Positions 1 through 10,551 of a stretch of 64,000 bases of DNA are shown here, in pieces; position 1 is the stretch's first letter; each line of letters starts with the position of its first letter. The position numbers were made by a program, and so were the translations under genes. The notes beneath the pieces are model-generated. The model saw nothing but the letters and a program-made list of their open reading frames with translations. It was not told where the DNA came from and made no database searches. This DNA is from Nannochloropsis oceanica (taxonomy: Eukaryota; Sar; Eustigmatophyceae; Eustigmatales; Monodopsidaceae), in contig CP038128.1 of assembly GCA_004519485.1 (NCBI GenBank), positions 1,381,001-1,445,000 of the forward strand, read 5' to 3'.

Positions 1-800
1 GGGTCTAGGAAAATGGGTGAAGGAATGACAAGGGATGGACCGATGTAGGGAGGGAAAGGAGAACCTTCACTTGAGGTGCTTATAGTCACCAGCGGAGATC
101 GCAGGATGAGGAGGGAAGGCAAGGGACGACAGTTCGATGACTAGTAAGACAGGGAGGAGGGGGGTGGGATGGGGAGTGACAGAACAGTGGAAGTAGACAG
201 GAGGGGAAGGAGGGAGGGAGAGAAAGAGGGAGGGGGAGACGAACTCACCAACCAGAGTACTGAATTTATTCTTTCTAGATGAGGTATAGTGGGAAGGGAT
301 CAGAGTGAGAGGGAAGGAAGCATGGCATGTGTGTGAAGGCAGGGTAGTGGAAACCAATCACGATAGCGAGATGAAGCGCGTTTATGGCCGTGCCCTGCCG
401 TAGCTCGCTTTCATCTCTGTGTGTGTGTGAGTGAGTGACTGGAAACAAACCGTTCCCTAGTCAACCTCCTCTTCGTCCTCTCTTTTCGTTTTTATGCCGT
501 AAAAAATTTCTTTAGTGTATAGGCTATGTTTGCGATTGCTCCCGTGGAGTTCGAGTTCGTTTCTCTTTCAAAAAGCGGGTGGGTGGGTGTTTAATCTCTC
601 TCTTCTCTCTTATTTCTCATCTGTTCTCCTTTCTTCTTCCCATCTTCGTGCCTCAGACCGGTGGCTTTGATGTCTTGCTGGAAGCTGTCATTTCTTCCCT
701 CACTCCTTCCCTCCCTTGTCCTCCTCGTCGCTGGATTTGATTCTTGTCTTCTCCTCATTCTTCTTCATTTCTTCGCTGGTGCTGCTGCTGCTGCCACCAA

Positions 801-839
<39 letters not shown>

Positions 840-1570
840 AGGCTATGTTGCTGGTGTATTTGTCGGCTCGGCTGGTGATCAATCTCCAAAAAAGATGAGC
901 CGGTGGAGAAGCGACGCCGCGGGGCTCGTCCAAGGTCTCTCTTCCATCATAGAGAAGCGTTCAGCTTAAGCCTCTCTGGCCGGCCTTCCGCCCTCTTTCC
1001 CTCCCTCCCTCCTCCTTCTCTTGTCTCTTTCCCGTCGAGCGCCTTTTCCCTCACTCTCTCTATATATGTAGATAGATGTCATCGATATATGTAGTGCTCC
1101 ACACACACACGCACACGCACACACACCATTTCAACTATGTCTCTATCCTCATTCTGCAAAGTTCTTATCAATAAATTGATTGACAAATTGAATCAATTTA
1201 TATCACTGAACCTAAATAAATTGAATTAAAGGGTCAATCAATCTCATCTTCATTTGATTACAATAAAAACCCCATGTGGCACGATGAATACCGCACACTC
1301 ATATTTATGTATACTAGCCTACTCATGCATGTCCTCTGCTTCTACTGCTGCTGCTGCAGTTTTCTCCCTTCCTTTACCTCTCCTTTCTTCCCTTCTTTCC
1401 CTCTTAACCCTTCGCAAAATGCTCTCCTAGTGCACTCCCTTACTCTTTGAACTCCCTCTTCTTGCCCTTCTTTTTACCACTCACTCCCTCCCTCCTTCCC
1501 TCCCTGGTTCACACTCACTCGGCAAGACCGGTGCCACCGACACCGATCCCTCCCTCCACCCCTCCCTCCC
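1..1570. other. Intergenic or untranslated stretch, no supported gene
   Basis: No reading frame here resembles a known family. The stretch holds a GCT trinucleotide run (about 779-840), which gives short Ala/Ser/Leu frames that I do not trust. It also holds a CA-rich run (about 1100-1122) and an AT-rich patch (about 1160-1270) that could be a 3' or promoter region. Because the next gene reads leftward and ends at 1571, this is probably its 3' flank plus the edge of a neighbour outside the window. Confidence 0.4.
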
Positions 1571-3949
1571 CTAGGCCTGCGACTGACTCAACTCCATTAT
1601 CTCGTCCTCCCGTAAATGCACCCACGACACCGCTCCTTCATGGCCGGATTTCCCCATGATCATCCTACTTCCCTTCCTCCCTACTCCCAAGGCTGTGGCT
1701 AAATCCAAAGCTCCCACCAGATAATCGTACCGCCGGCCTGCTGCTGCTGCAGCTGCTGCTGCTTCCTCCCCTTCCTTCCTCCCGCCCTTCCCGCTCGACA
1801 AGAGCAGGGACTGAAAAGAGAGAGGGAGGGAGGAGAAAGCACCCTCAACAGGGGAGGAGGACAGGGAGGAGTAGCGGCGGTGGGCCCGGGTGCGGCCGTG
1901 GGGCAGGGTGAGGAGGTGGGAGGGGGTGTTGTGCGAGATGAACGAATAAATAGACGGGACGGGGCCTGAGGTCTCCTCCACAAGGCCGCGCGTGAGGAGG
2001 GGGGAGGAGGAGGCGTTTCCTCCCCCCCTTCCTCCTTCTTTCAACTGAGCCGACACGCTCAAATCGATTTCCTCCCCACTCAGAGCCTTCATGAGCCGGA
2101 CGGGAATAGAGGAATCGACGGAGGAGGAGGACTCGCGGGAGGAAGGTTGATCGGTCGCGGGAGAAGGAGAACAGCCTCGCTCACCTTCTCCCATCATCAC
2201 AGACTGCGCTCGATCAGTCACTGGTACTGCCTCCTCCTCTTCCTCCTCCTCACCCTCCTCCTCCTCCTCCTCCTCCTCCTCCTCCTCCTCCTCCACCTCT
2301 TCTTCTTTTTCTTTCTTGTCATCCTCCTCTTCCTCCTCCTCTTCCTCCTCCACCTCCCGTCCCTCCATGCGCCTCTCCTCCTCCTCCCACTTCAGCTCAA
2401 TCGGGTCCAACGTCACAAACTCCTTCTTCCCCATATTCAAAAGCCTCAGGCTCCTCTTCTTGAAACCCACATAGTCTTCCAAAGCCCACCACAACAGCTC
2501 CTTCGTCTCCTCGTCGTAATCACATCTTGCGGGGATTAATACAATGCGGTCCACATCCGAAAAACGAACCTGTGCCGGATCCTCTTCCTCCTCATCCGCC
2601 TCATCCTCCTCCTCTGCCTCCTCCTCATCCTCTGTGAATGGAGAGAAAAAAGAGGCGGCCCCTGAGAGAGGGGAAATGTTATCAATCTCCTCCTCCTCAT
2701 CACCGTCATCATCAACCTCACCCTCCTTAATTCCCTCCCTCCTCGCCGCTGACGTGGGCCGTTCTTCCTCCGGCTCTCCTCCCTCCCTCCCTTCCTCTTT
2801 CCCTCCCTCCCATCCTCCATCTTCCTCCTCCTCTCCTTCAAGCCACTTGCCGTCCAATCCCGCATCCATGTACCCCGCGCCTGCCGGGGCACAGCTGACG
2901 CTACAGCTGCCGCGATCCGAAGTTACAAATGAGGAGGAAGGCAAACCCAGCCGTCCTGAGGCTGCTCCTGCTGCTGCTGCTACTGCTGCTGATGCCGCTG
3001 TTGCTGCTCCTTCCTTGCTCCGCGTCGAGAAGTGGGCCGGCGGTGGTAGAGCCAAGGCAGGGGGCGGCATTCCTGCTCCGCTCTTCGTCCCATCGACGAC
3101 CACGTGAACGTCCTTTTTTGTTCCTCCCTCCCAGGCTGCAGGAGCACGGCAGGACGGTGATCGATGCGAGCGACGCGGGCGACGGAGTGGGGGAAGGTCG
3201 CAGTAGTAGACAGGGCTAGACCAGAGTGCGAGGGGAGAGAGGAAAGTAGGATGACCCAACAGATGCCACCATCGTGCCAAGCGCGAGCCCCCTCCCCTGC
3301 TGGTGCTGCTGCTACTGCTGCTGTTGCTGTTGCTGCTTCTCGAACTGCAACTGCTGAAGCCACTGCTGCTGTTGCGGCTGCTGCTGGTACTACTGCTGGT
3401 ACTACTGCTAGGTGTCTGGTGTCTCTGCTGCCATTCTGTATCTTGTGGCTGCATGGTCGGAAGTGATGATGGTGGCGGAGGGTTCCTCTCTGCCTCGTCC
3501 CGGAGTAGCGGGGAGGGTGGCAACGACAGGATGGAATATGGTCCTGGTCCTGGAACGCGTGGAGGTGGTGACAACCGCGCTTGATCGTGAGAGTAGGACA
3601 AGGGAGAGGACGAGGAGGAGGAGGTGGTGGACGAAGGGGAGCCTAGCATGATACCGCCGAGGCCCATGCCCTCCATTCTCATATCTCCCGACAGCGGGCT
3701 GTCAGGAGGAGATGAACCTTGGCTTTGGCCCTCGGGCCCGTCACTCGTGCTCCCACTGCTGCGATCACTGCAACTCGAGTTGCTGCAGCAGGTGCTGGTA
3801 TAGCTGTCTTGGCTTCCACACCGCTTTATCGCGTCCGTGGCGGTGATTTTGGGGGGGCTACTTGTAGGGGTGGGAGCTAGTGCTGTACCATAGCTGGCAT
3901 GCCTCCGGCGGACCTTGCAGCGGCGGAAGGCCTGGCGACGGTTCAACAT
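1571..3949 (-). CDS. Low-complexity acidic/serine-rich protein with a short conserved-looking core
   Basis: An intronless 792-residue frame from ATG at 3949 to a stop at 1571. Most of it is compositionally biased: a Ser-rich N-terminal third, Gly/Glu-rich segments, a long poly-Glu tract near residues 540-575 and an Ala run near 735. The ordered-looking part is roughly residues 457-510. It contains VRFSDVDRIVLIP, an acidic DYDEETKELLWW stretch and an aromatic ALEDYVGFKKRSLR segment. From memory this resembles a short region of unnamed stramenopile proteins, which I cannot verify here. The disordered flanks suggest a regulatory or scaffold protein, but that is only inference. The poly-Glu tract is encoded by a CTC/CTT-rich run on the plus strand (about 2230-2370). 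No localisation signal is visible. The frame is probably real, since it is long and intact with a non-repetitive core. Confidence 0.6.
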   Translation of the reverse strand: MLNRRQAFRRCKVRRRHASYGTALAPTPTSSPPKITATDAIKRCGSQDSYTSTCCSNSSCSDRSSGSTSDGPEGQSQGSSPPDSPLSGDMRMEGMGLGGIMLGSPSSTTSSSSSSPLSYSHDQARLSPPPRVPGPGPYSILSLPPSPLLRDEAERNPPPPSSLPTMQPQDTEWQQRHQTPSSSTSSSTSSSRNSSSGFSSCSSRSSNSNSSSSSSTSRGGGSRLARWWHLLGHPTFLSPLALWSSPVYYCDLPPLRRPRRSHRSPSCRAPAAWEGGTKKDVHVVVDGTKSGAGMPPPALALPPPAHFSTRSKEGAATAASAAVAAAAGAASGRLGLPSSSFVTSDRGSCSVSCAPAGAGYMDAGLDGKWLEGEEEEDGGWEGGKEEGREGGEPEEERPTSAARREGIKEGEVDDDGDEEEEIDNISPLSGAASFFSPFTEDEEEAEEEDEADEEEEDPAQVRFSDVDRIVLIPARCDYDEETKELLWWALEDYVGFKKRSLRLLNMGKKEFVTLDPIELKWEEEERRMEGREVEEEEEEEEEDDKKEKEEEVEEEEEEEEEEEEEGEEEEEEEAVPVTDRAQSVMMGEGERGCSPSPATDQPSSRESSSSVDSSIPVRLMKALSGEEIDLSVSAQLKEGGRGGGNASSSPLLTRGLVEETSGPVPSIYSFISHNTPSHLLTLPHGRTRAHRRYSSLSSSPVEGAFSSLPLSFQSLLLSSGKGGRKEGEEAAAAAAAAGRRYDYLVGALDLATALGVGRKGSRMIMGKSGHEGAVSWVHLREDEIMELSQSQA

Positions 3950-5580
3950 TCTCTCGTGTGATTTGATGGTGTCGTGGTGTGAAGCGGTGTGGATGGCCTG
4001 GTCGTCCTAGCGCGTGAGTATTGGCGCTGTCTGCATGTTGCCTGATTCCCACCCAGAGGCTTGCTTGTCTGAATCTCCGTCCTGTGCTTGGAAATGCATG
4101 AAGAAAAAAGAATGGGAAGTGGTCAGTCTCATCGTTGTGCTATATTGGTGGGTGGGTATACGCCGTGAAGTTGTACGCAAAAGCCAAGCGTCCAAACCAA
4201 AACAAATCGGCAAAGGTTAGGCGTTGGCGGAGTCCCTTGAATGGCGCCAGGTTGCAGTGCCCACATATTTTGTCAGCCACCATCCTCAACCACACAGCCA
4301 CGAAACGTGTCCCCTGTATGCTTGCGACAAAGTCAAGTTACACAAGGGTCCTAAGCATGAATGTGGACGGGAAACATGTGGCAGGAGCGTGGTTCGTGTG
4401 GAGACCATGCGTGTGTGGAGCAGGAACAAGGCGAGGGATGCACAACCACCACTGTGAGCACTGTGACACAGAAAATAAAACATGTGCGCCGGTGCTTTAC
4501 TCCCGCCACTTCATGATTCACTAAACCCGCATGGGTTCCCTTGTGAGAGAGGGCAGGCTGTAAGGCGGACATAAGCATTCTTCGTGGTGAAAAAAGTGAG
4601 TCCCTCAGTTCCTTCTCGCATGGCGTGCGAGAGCCAAAACAAACGAAGCAGAAGGCGCCCGCCGGCTGTTGGTACTGTCGCTGCGGACAAGTCAGTTTAC
4701 ATCTCACACTATTAAACTGTCAAAGACCACCAAATAACGATTCTTGCATGGGTTGTCGATGATTTCAAAGCCTGATATTGCAGTCCTCGGGAGGGATGGG
4801 TAGCACACAATTTCTGCGTGCGTCTGCTGCCTTTTCACTATACGACATGGGAGTCTGCGCTTCCTCGCAGTTTTACCATGTGCTGGAGGCCATCGAGCGG
4901 ACCATATTTTGTTTCGTTAGGGTCGAGGATGCGAGTGTAATAGGAGCCTCGTAAATTTTCGCATGTCCCCCACTGTAATGGGTAAAAAAGACGCGGGATA
5001 CTTTCCAACACAAGGGCATATGCTACACCAAACAGTCCATATTAAAACTCAAACGCGAGAGGAGAGATACCGCAACTTCCGGGTACGGTGGGTGGTATCT
5101 TCAGTGTAAGCTCAACATGCCGTGTTGGTGTTGGGCGTGTGGAAATGGCCAACCAGTCCATGCGCCACAAAAACGGAAAAATCGCAGTCACAAAATCTGC
5201 AGTATGATCTCCAGCAGAAATCGCTGTTACCGTACACACACACCCTCGGGCAAAGTACACAACGGCATGCCGACGCAGCGCAACGCCACATGTTCCGCCC
5301 TCGTTGTGCAATACCTATGTGTTGGCATGGAGATACCAGGAGCCAATATATGCATGATACACGATGCTGCGCGGGTCGATGGGTTGAATGAATGCGGGAC
5401 ACCATGTGTCTTTAGTCCTCCGCCCGCCGTCGCTTGATACACAAAACTACAATACTGCGCCTTGATTGAAGGGGAAAAAAAAATAAAATGAAAGCTCTTC
5501 ATTCACTCAGATTACTCTCTTCACCCGCTTCTTTTACTTTGATCATTCTCTTCGCTCCTCCTCCCTTTTCATTCCAATCC
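3950..5580. other. Intergenic, 5' flank of the 792-aa gene and 3' flank of hslU
   Basis: About 1.6 kb of unique sequence almost free of GGGA/CCCT arrays. Several short overlapping frames (for example 4135-4524 plus and 4351-4707 minus) have no recognisable similarity and are treated as chance. An A-rich run (5470-5485) lies about 100 bases beyond the hslU stop. The region should hold the promoter of the leftward 792-aa gene. I recognise no specific element. Confidence 0.4.
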
Positions 5581-5955
5581 CTACAAGATATACCGACTCA
5601 AATTATCCCCCTTGGTGAGATCAAACTCTTTCAACCTCCCGTCTACAAACGCCTCATCGACCACCACCTTCTCCCCCCTCCTCCTCGGCGCCATATAACT
5701 CAGCTCTTCCAGAACACGATGCATGACCGTGTTCAACCTCCGCGCGCCAATGTCCTGCTGGCTTCTATTAATTTGTTGCGCGAAACCCGCCATGGCCTTT
5801 TGGGGGTGCACGCATGGAGGTAAATATTAGAAGGAAAGGAAAAAACGGATGATTCCAAATTGTCGAAAAAGAAGCAGAGGCTTGAAACCCATACCGCTAC
5901 AGAAACAGGGGTATCGAGAGCTTTCTATCTTCTCACACATGAACCCAACACAAAA

Positions 5956-5988
<33 letters not shown>

Positions 5989-8205
5989 CATATAATTATA
6001 TATATATATATATATATTATAGATATATATGTATAGGTATAGATATATCCACAACATAAGCACTAAGGGACCAAGACGTACCTCAATTCCACAGGCCGTA
6101 AATTCCAACTCCACGCCCTCCGTCGCCAGCAATTGCTTCGTCTGTTCCAAGATATTGAACTTTTTGGCACTTAAAATTTGAATCAGGTCGCCCTTGCTCA
6201 GTGGTTGAAGGGCCACGCGGACAGGGAAGCGTCCTTGGAGCTCGGGGAGGAGGTCGGAGGGGGATTTGTGATGGAATGCGCCCGAGGCGATGAAGAGCAT
6301 GAAGTCGGTCCGAACGGTGCCGTAGCGTGTGGGGACAGAACATCCTTGGATGAAGGGGGCGGTGGGTGAGGAGGAGGAGAAGGGAGGAAGGAAAAGAGGG
6401 AGGGAGGAGCAGGGGGATGAGGGAGGAGGAGGAGGAGGAGGAGGAGGAGGAGGAGGAGGAGGAGAACGAAAGAAGGGAGAAGGGAGGGGGGAGGGGGGAG
6501 AGGGGGGGCGTACCTTCAACGAGTGTGAGAAGCTCGCGTTGGACTCCTTCACCTTTGTTGCTGCTGTTGCCGCCCCCGGCGGTGGTAGTTGAGGCGGCGT
6601 CGGCGGACGAAGAACCACAGAGTTTGTCGATTTCATCGATAAAGACAATACCTAAGAAGGAGGAAGGAGAGGAAGGGGAGGGAGGAAGAGAACGAGAGAG
6701 GGAGGGATGGAAGGGAGAGGGAGGGCGCTCGGTCGGTGTCGGTGGTTGAATCGCAAAAATCCCTTGCATGACTTCTCTAAGTGCATGCCTCGACCCCCCT
6801 TCCCTCCCTCTCTCCCTCCCTTACCATAGTTCTCCGCCTTGTGCTTCGCCCGCGCCATCACCTCCTCCTCGTTCGTCAGCACCTCTTCGAACTCCTCCAC
6901 GAATCGCTCCAGGGCTTTTTTCACCGACACCACCTGCCTCTCTCCCCCTCCACCCCTCACTCCCCCCCTCCCTCCCCCCCTCCCTCCCGGCCCGGCCGGC
7001 CCGCGCTCGATCGCGATGAAGCCTCCGCTTCCCATGTTGATGTTTCCTAGGTCCAATCCTTCTAGAAGGTCGGACAAGGGGTTGGCGGAGGAAGGGAGGG
7101 AAGAGGACCTCGTTTCCCGGGGGGTGACACGCACAGTGTGGTGGTCGAAATCGCCGTTACGGAGGCGGGTACGGAGCTCTTCTTGTTGTTGGGCAGTGGT
7201 GCTCTTGGTGTTGCCCAGCTGAAGGGAGGGAGCAGGGAGGGAAGGAGGGAGGAGGCATGGGAGGGAGGGAAGGAGGGAGGGAGGGAGGGAGAGAAAATGG
7301 GATTAGACGGAAACTGTCAGATGGCTCAAACCATATTCAAATCGTACAGATACAAGAGACGAAGAGGGAGAGGAGGGAAAGGGATTGGGGGGGGCGTGAC
7401 GTGACGTACCTTGAGTAGATCGAGGACTTTCATCTCTGCCTTGGCACGGGCGTCCGCGGCGACGTTTTTTCTGGCCAACTCTCTTTCAAGTCGGACGGCA
7501 TTGTCCATCAGGCCCTTGATCATGTCCGAAGTGTTGGCACCCACAAACCCCTGGTGAAGCAGGGAGTGAGGGGGAGGGAAGGAAGGATGGAGACCTTGAG
7601 GGTTTTTATTGCCCAAGTATGCAGGTTACGCGTGCAGACTCGCCACCTCCTTCCTTCCACCCCTTCGCCCCTGGCTTAATCTATCTACTCCCCCCACCAC
7701 TCACCACTTCTGTGTAGCGCGTCGCTTCAACCTTGATAAAGGGCGCCTCTGCCAAGGTACTTAACCGTCGAGCAATCTCGGTTTTCCCTGTCCCTGTCGG
7801 TCCTTTCATTAATATATTCGACGGTGTCACCTCGGCGCGTATTTCGTCAGGCAGTTGGTTCCGACGCCACCGCATTCGCATTGCAATGGCCGTGGCCTTC
7901 TTTGCGTCCCTTTGTGATACAATATACTTATCGAGGTGCGCCACGATGTCTTCGGGAAAGAGACGCCATCCCGGCTGAGTGCCACTTTCTTGCTCAATGG
8001 TGGCTGTGTCCGCGTCTGCGGCACGCTCTGGTGCTTGGGAGAGTCCGCTGGGCGAAGGAGAAGACACCTCCTCTCCCTCTGGTCTTGTGCTTGTGGAAGA
8101 AGCTGTCGATTGCAGCCGCGGCCGGATGTGGCGGGGGGAAGAGAGCAAGACTGACGAGGAGCAGGCGGAGGCGGAGGAAGGGAGGAGGAAGGCACGCCGC
8201 ATCAT
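5581..8205 (-). CDS. hslU: ATP-dependent protease ATPase subunit HslU (ClpY), mitochondrial
   Basis: AAA+ unfoldase that feeds substrates to the HslV peptidase, here probably in mitochondria. Six exons: 8205-7705, 7550-7410, 7218-6825, 6651-6514, 6344-6082 and 5796-5581, all with GT-AG borders and matching phases, giving about 550 aa. Visible motifs are the I-domain entry segment [14 protein letters not shown], Walker A GPTGTGKT near residue 135, Walker [10 protein letters not shown] near residue 348, sensor-1 [17 protein letters not shown], and the family C-terminus ending DNLSRYIL, which in HslU docks into HslV. I chose the Met at 8205 because it starts a basic, Ser/Ala-rich presequence ([18 protein letters not shown]). 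An in-frame upstream Met at 8256 is the alternative. A Gly/Arg-rich insert near 6940-6990 comes from a CCCT array. Intron 5 contains a long (TA)n run. No HslV gene is seen in the window. Confidence 0.93.
5957..6050. repeat. (TA)n microsatellite inside hslU intron 5
   Basis: An almost pure TA-dinucleotide tract lying in the last hslU intron, between exons 6344-6082 and 5796-5581. It contrasts with the C/G-rich arrays in the neighbouring introns. Confidence 0.9.
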
Positions 8206-8694
8206 GATGCCTGTATGAGAGGAGACGGTCACTCGGCTTGTTTCTTTAGTTTGCATCTCTCACCAATTAAAACAAGAAAATGCAGGGCTATTCAAGACGC
8301 ATGCACGCGGCAGGTCAGCACAATACTGTGGCATGCAGTCTTAGTGATCAACCTCCCCCTACTTATCTAAAGCATATTCGTAACGCCAATTCAGCTGCAT
8401 AGGCAGCTCACTAGATGTCACCTTAAGCAACTGAACAGCTTGCATGTGCTGTAATGCAGAGTGTGATGGAAATGCTTTACCGTGGCGGTCGCGGTCGCTG
8501 ACGGCGAAGTGCGATTTAATTTTAGCCGCAACATCATTCATCCATGCCTGCGTGAGGTCCGTTTACTTGCCCCGGCTTTCTGCACACTGCATGCATTTTC
8601 AAGAGCTTACAACACTGCGAAACCTATAACTGAGCACCTTGCTCCAAATAATGTCACCCCCGTTGCGTACTTCCCCCACCAAGGCCGTGCGACA
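8206..8694. promoter_or_regulatory. Short divergent promoter region, hslU / methyltransferase-like gene
   Basis: The two genes are head-to-head with under 500 bases between their proposed start codons, so this stretch must carry both 5' UTRs and promoters. It is free of tetranucleotide arrays. I see no element I can name. Confidence 0.4.
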
Positions 8695-10265
8695 ATGTCT
8701 CCTCCACTCCGCCCGCCAGCCTCCTCCCTCCCCGCCTCGCTTCGTCTCCAACAACTTATTATCAAGTACCTCATCAAGTCGAGTGATCCCTACCGGCAAG
8801 AATTATTGGGTCAAACCCTCGGTGCTCTAGCCTATCCCTTGCTCCGTCGATCTCTCCGTCGCCACTGTCCGACCCTTCCTACCCTCGAACACTTTTTTAG
8901 GCCCGTCCTCGTGCCGGGAGAGCATGCCAAGGGCATTGAATGCTGGTACAATAATGCACGATTTCAGACGTTTCTTCGGAAAGAATATTTGCAACGCGTG
9001 GCCGCTGCAGAGGCGACGGTTGGCTTGGCTGTAGGAGGGGGCAAGGAGGCGGGTCAAAAGCCACAAGTAGCAGACGCATCAGCACCACCCGCACCAACAC
9101 AATCAATCCATCCGCCCTGGGGCATGGATATCATATCCGACAAGGATGGATTGAAAGCAACTCGCCTCCCGACCTATCAAGAACTCGTCGACTTTTTCCT
9201 CCTTCATGATTGGAACCGTCGCCCTGGACCCCACAGCGCCGCATTTGAAGGAGCGAAGCGTCAAGCCCTCCTCCGCACACTTCAGGAGAAAGGCCCGGAT
9301 GTATCTTCATGGACACTCAATGACATCTTGGAACTGGGCGGGGCATGCGTGGAGGGACGTGGGCGGTTTAATGTGTATTGCGAAGAGACTGGCTCGTGGG
9401 ATGTGTGGACGAAGGAGTATGTTGACGCCCTTGCGGCGTATCTCACGAAACGTGCCCGCGAGCTCGCGTCCTCCCTCCCTTCCTCCTTCCCTTCCTCCCT
9501 CCCCTCCTCCCCTCTTTCTCTCCCTCTTCTCGTCTTGGAAGTCGGGGCTGGCACGGGTGCCTTGGCCTATCACCTCAAGCAACGCCTCGACCCCTCCCTG
9601 GTCACCTACATCGCAACCGACCGCGAACCGAGCCCTGTTCCCCTGCCTCCCTCCAGCCCTCCCTCCCTCCTTCCCTCCCTCCTCGCCCACCCCTTTGTGG
9701 AGGAGCTTTCGTGGGATAAAGCCTTGTCGCGCTACCCAGAGGCGGCTATCGTCGTTTGTGCGTGGATGCCGATGGGGGAGGACTGGACGGAAAGCATGAG
9801 GCAAGGGGGGAGGAAGGGAAGGAGGGGGATCCAGGAATACATCTTGATCGGAGAGCACGGGGAGCAGGCGGGATGTGGAGACCCGGTCAAGACGTGGGGG
9901 GCCGGTGGGTTGGGGGATGGATGGAGTGAGGGAAGGAGGGGGTGCAGGGCTTATTTTATGTGAAAAGGAGATTTGCATGTCTTCACATCCAATCAGTGTA
10001 TTCATAATTCATTTGTCCTCCCTCACTCCCTTCCTCCGACCCAGGTGCGTCCCTCGGCGGCGTGAGGCCTTGGGAGGCCGATGGCTTTAGTGCCCACGAA
10101 GAAGAGGGGCTAGGTCAATGGCAGTGGTCACGGTATGATGGGAAACAATTCGCTCGGAACTCCGCCACAATCTGCTTTCGACGAGGGGGTAGTGGAGGGA
10201 GAGAGGGAGGGAGAGAGGGAGAGAGGAGGGGTGGGAGGGGGGGAGGGAGGAATGCATATAGGTAG
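8695..10265 (+). CDS. SAM-dependent methyltransferase-like protein
   Basis: Two exons, 8695-9904 and 10045-10265, joined by a GT-AG intron in matching phase, giving about 476 aa. The Met at 8695 is the first in-frame ATG. The frame is open further upstream but without another ATG. The central part carries a motif-I-like LLVLEVGAGTGALAYHL (about residues 280-296), then an acidic strand end IATDREP and later AAIVVCAWMPMGEDWT, as in class I methyltransferases. The second exon has the PWEADGF and LGQWQWSRYDGKQFARN segments, typical of an algal/plant family of unnamed methyltransferase-like proteins. The substrate is unknown. Two CCCT-derived Ser/Leu/Pro inserts flank motif I (about residues 262-278 and 318-334), and the C-terminus runs into a Gly/Arg tail from a GGGA array. 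The gene converges on the dioxygenase gene less than 300 bases downstream. Confidence 0.75.
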
Positions 10266-10551
10266 GCAGTTTGAGGTTGTCTTAAGAACGAATTACGTAC
10301 TACACTACAACAGGAAAAAATAAGGAAAGAAAAACGTACTGCGCATGTAAGCATCTCGTCTGCGAGGAAAAAGCATCATGCACTGTCTCTATCGTCTCTT
10401 TCCTATTTCGCCGAATGATTGTTCGTTCTTTTCGAGCTTCAACGCTTCGTGCCCGGCCTCCTCCTCCTCCTCCCCCTCCTCCTCCTCCCCCTCCTCCTCC
10501 CTCCATGACATCTCATCCTCCTTTTCGTCTCTCTTTACATCCTTCTTTCCC

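Noticed and set aside
661-969. Ala-rich frame with a signal-like start
   Set aside because: Mostly a GCT trinucleotide run. The same bases give equally long frames on the other strand and in other phases.
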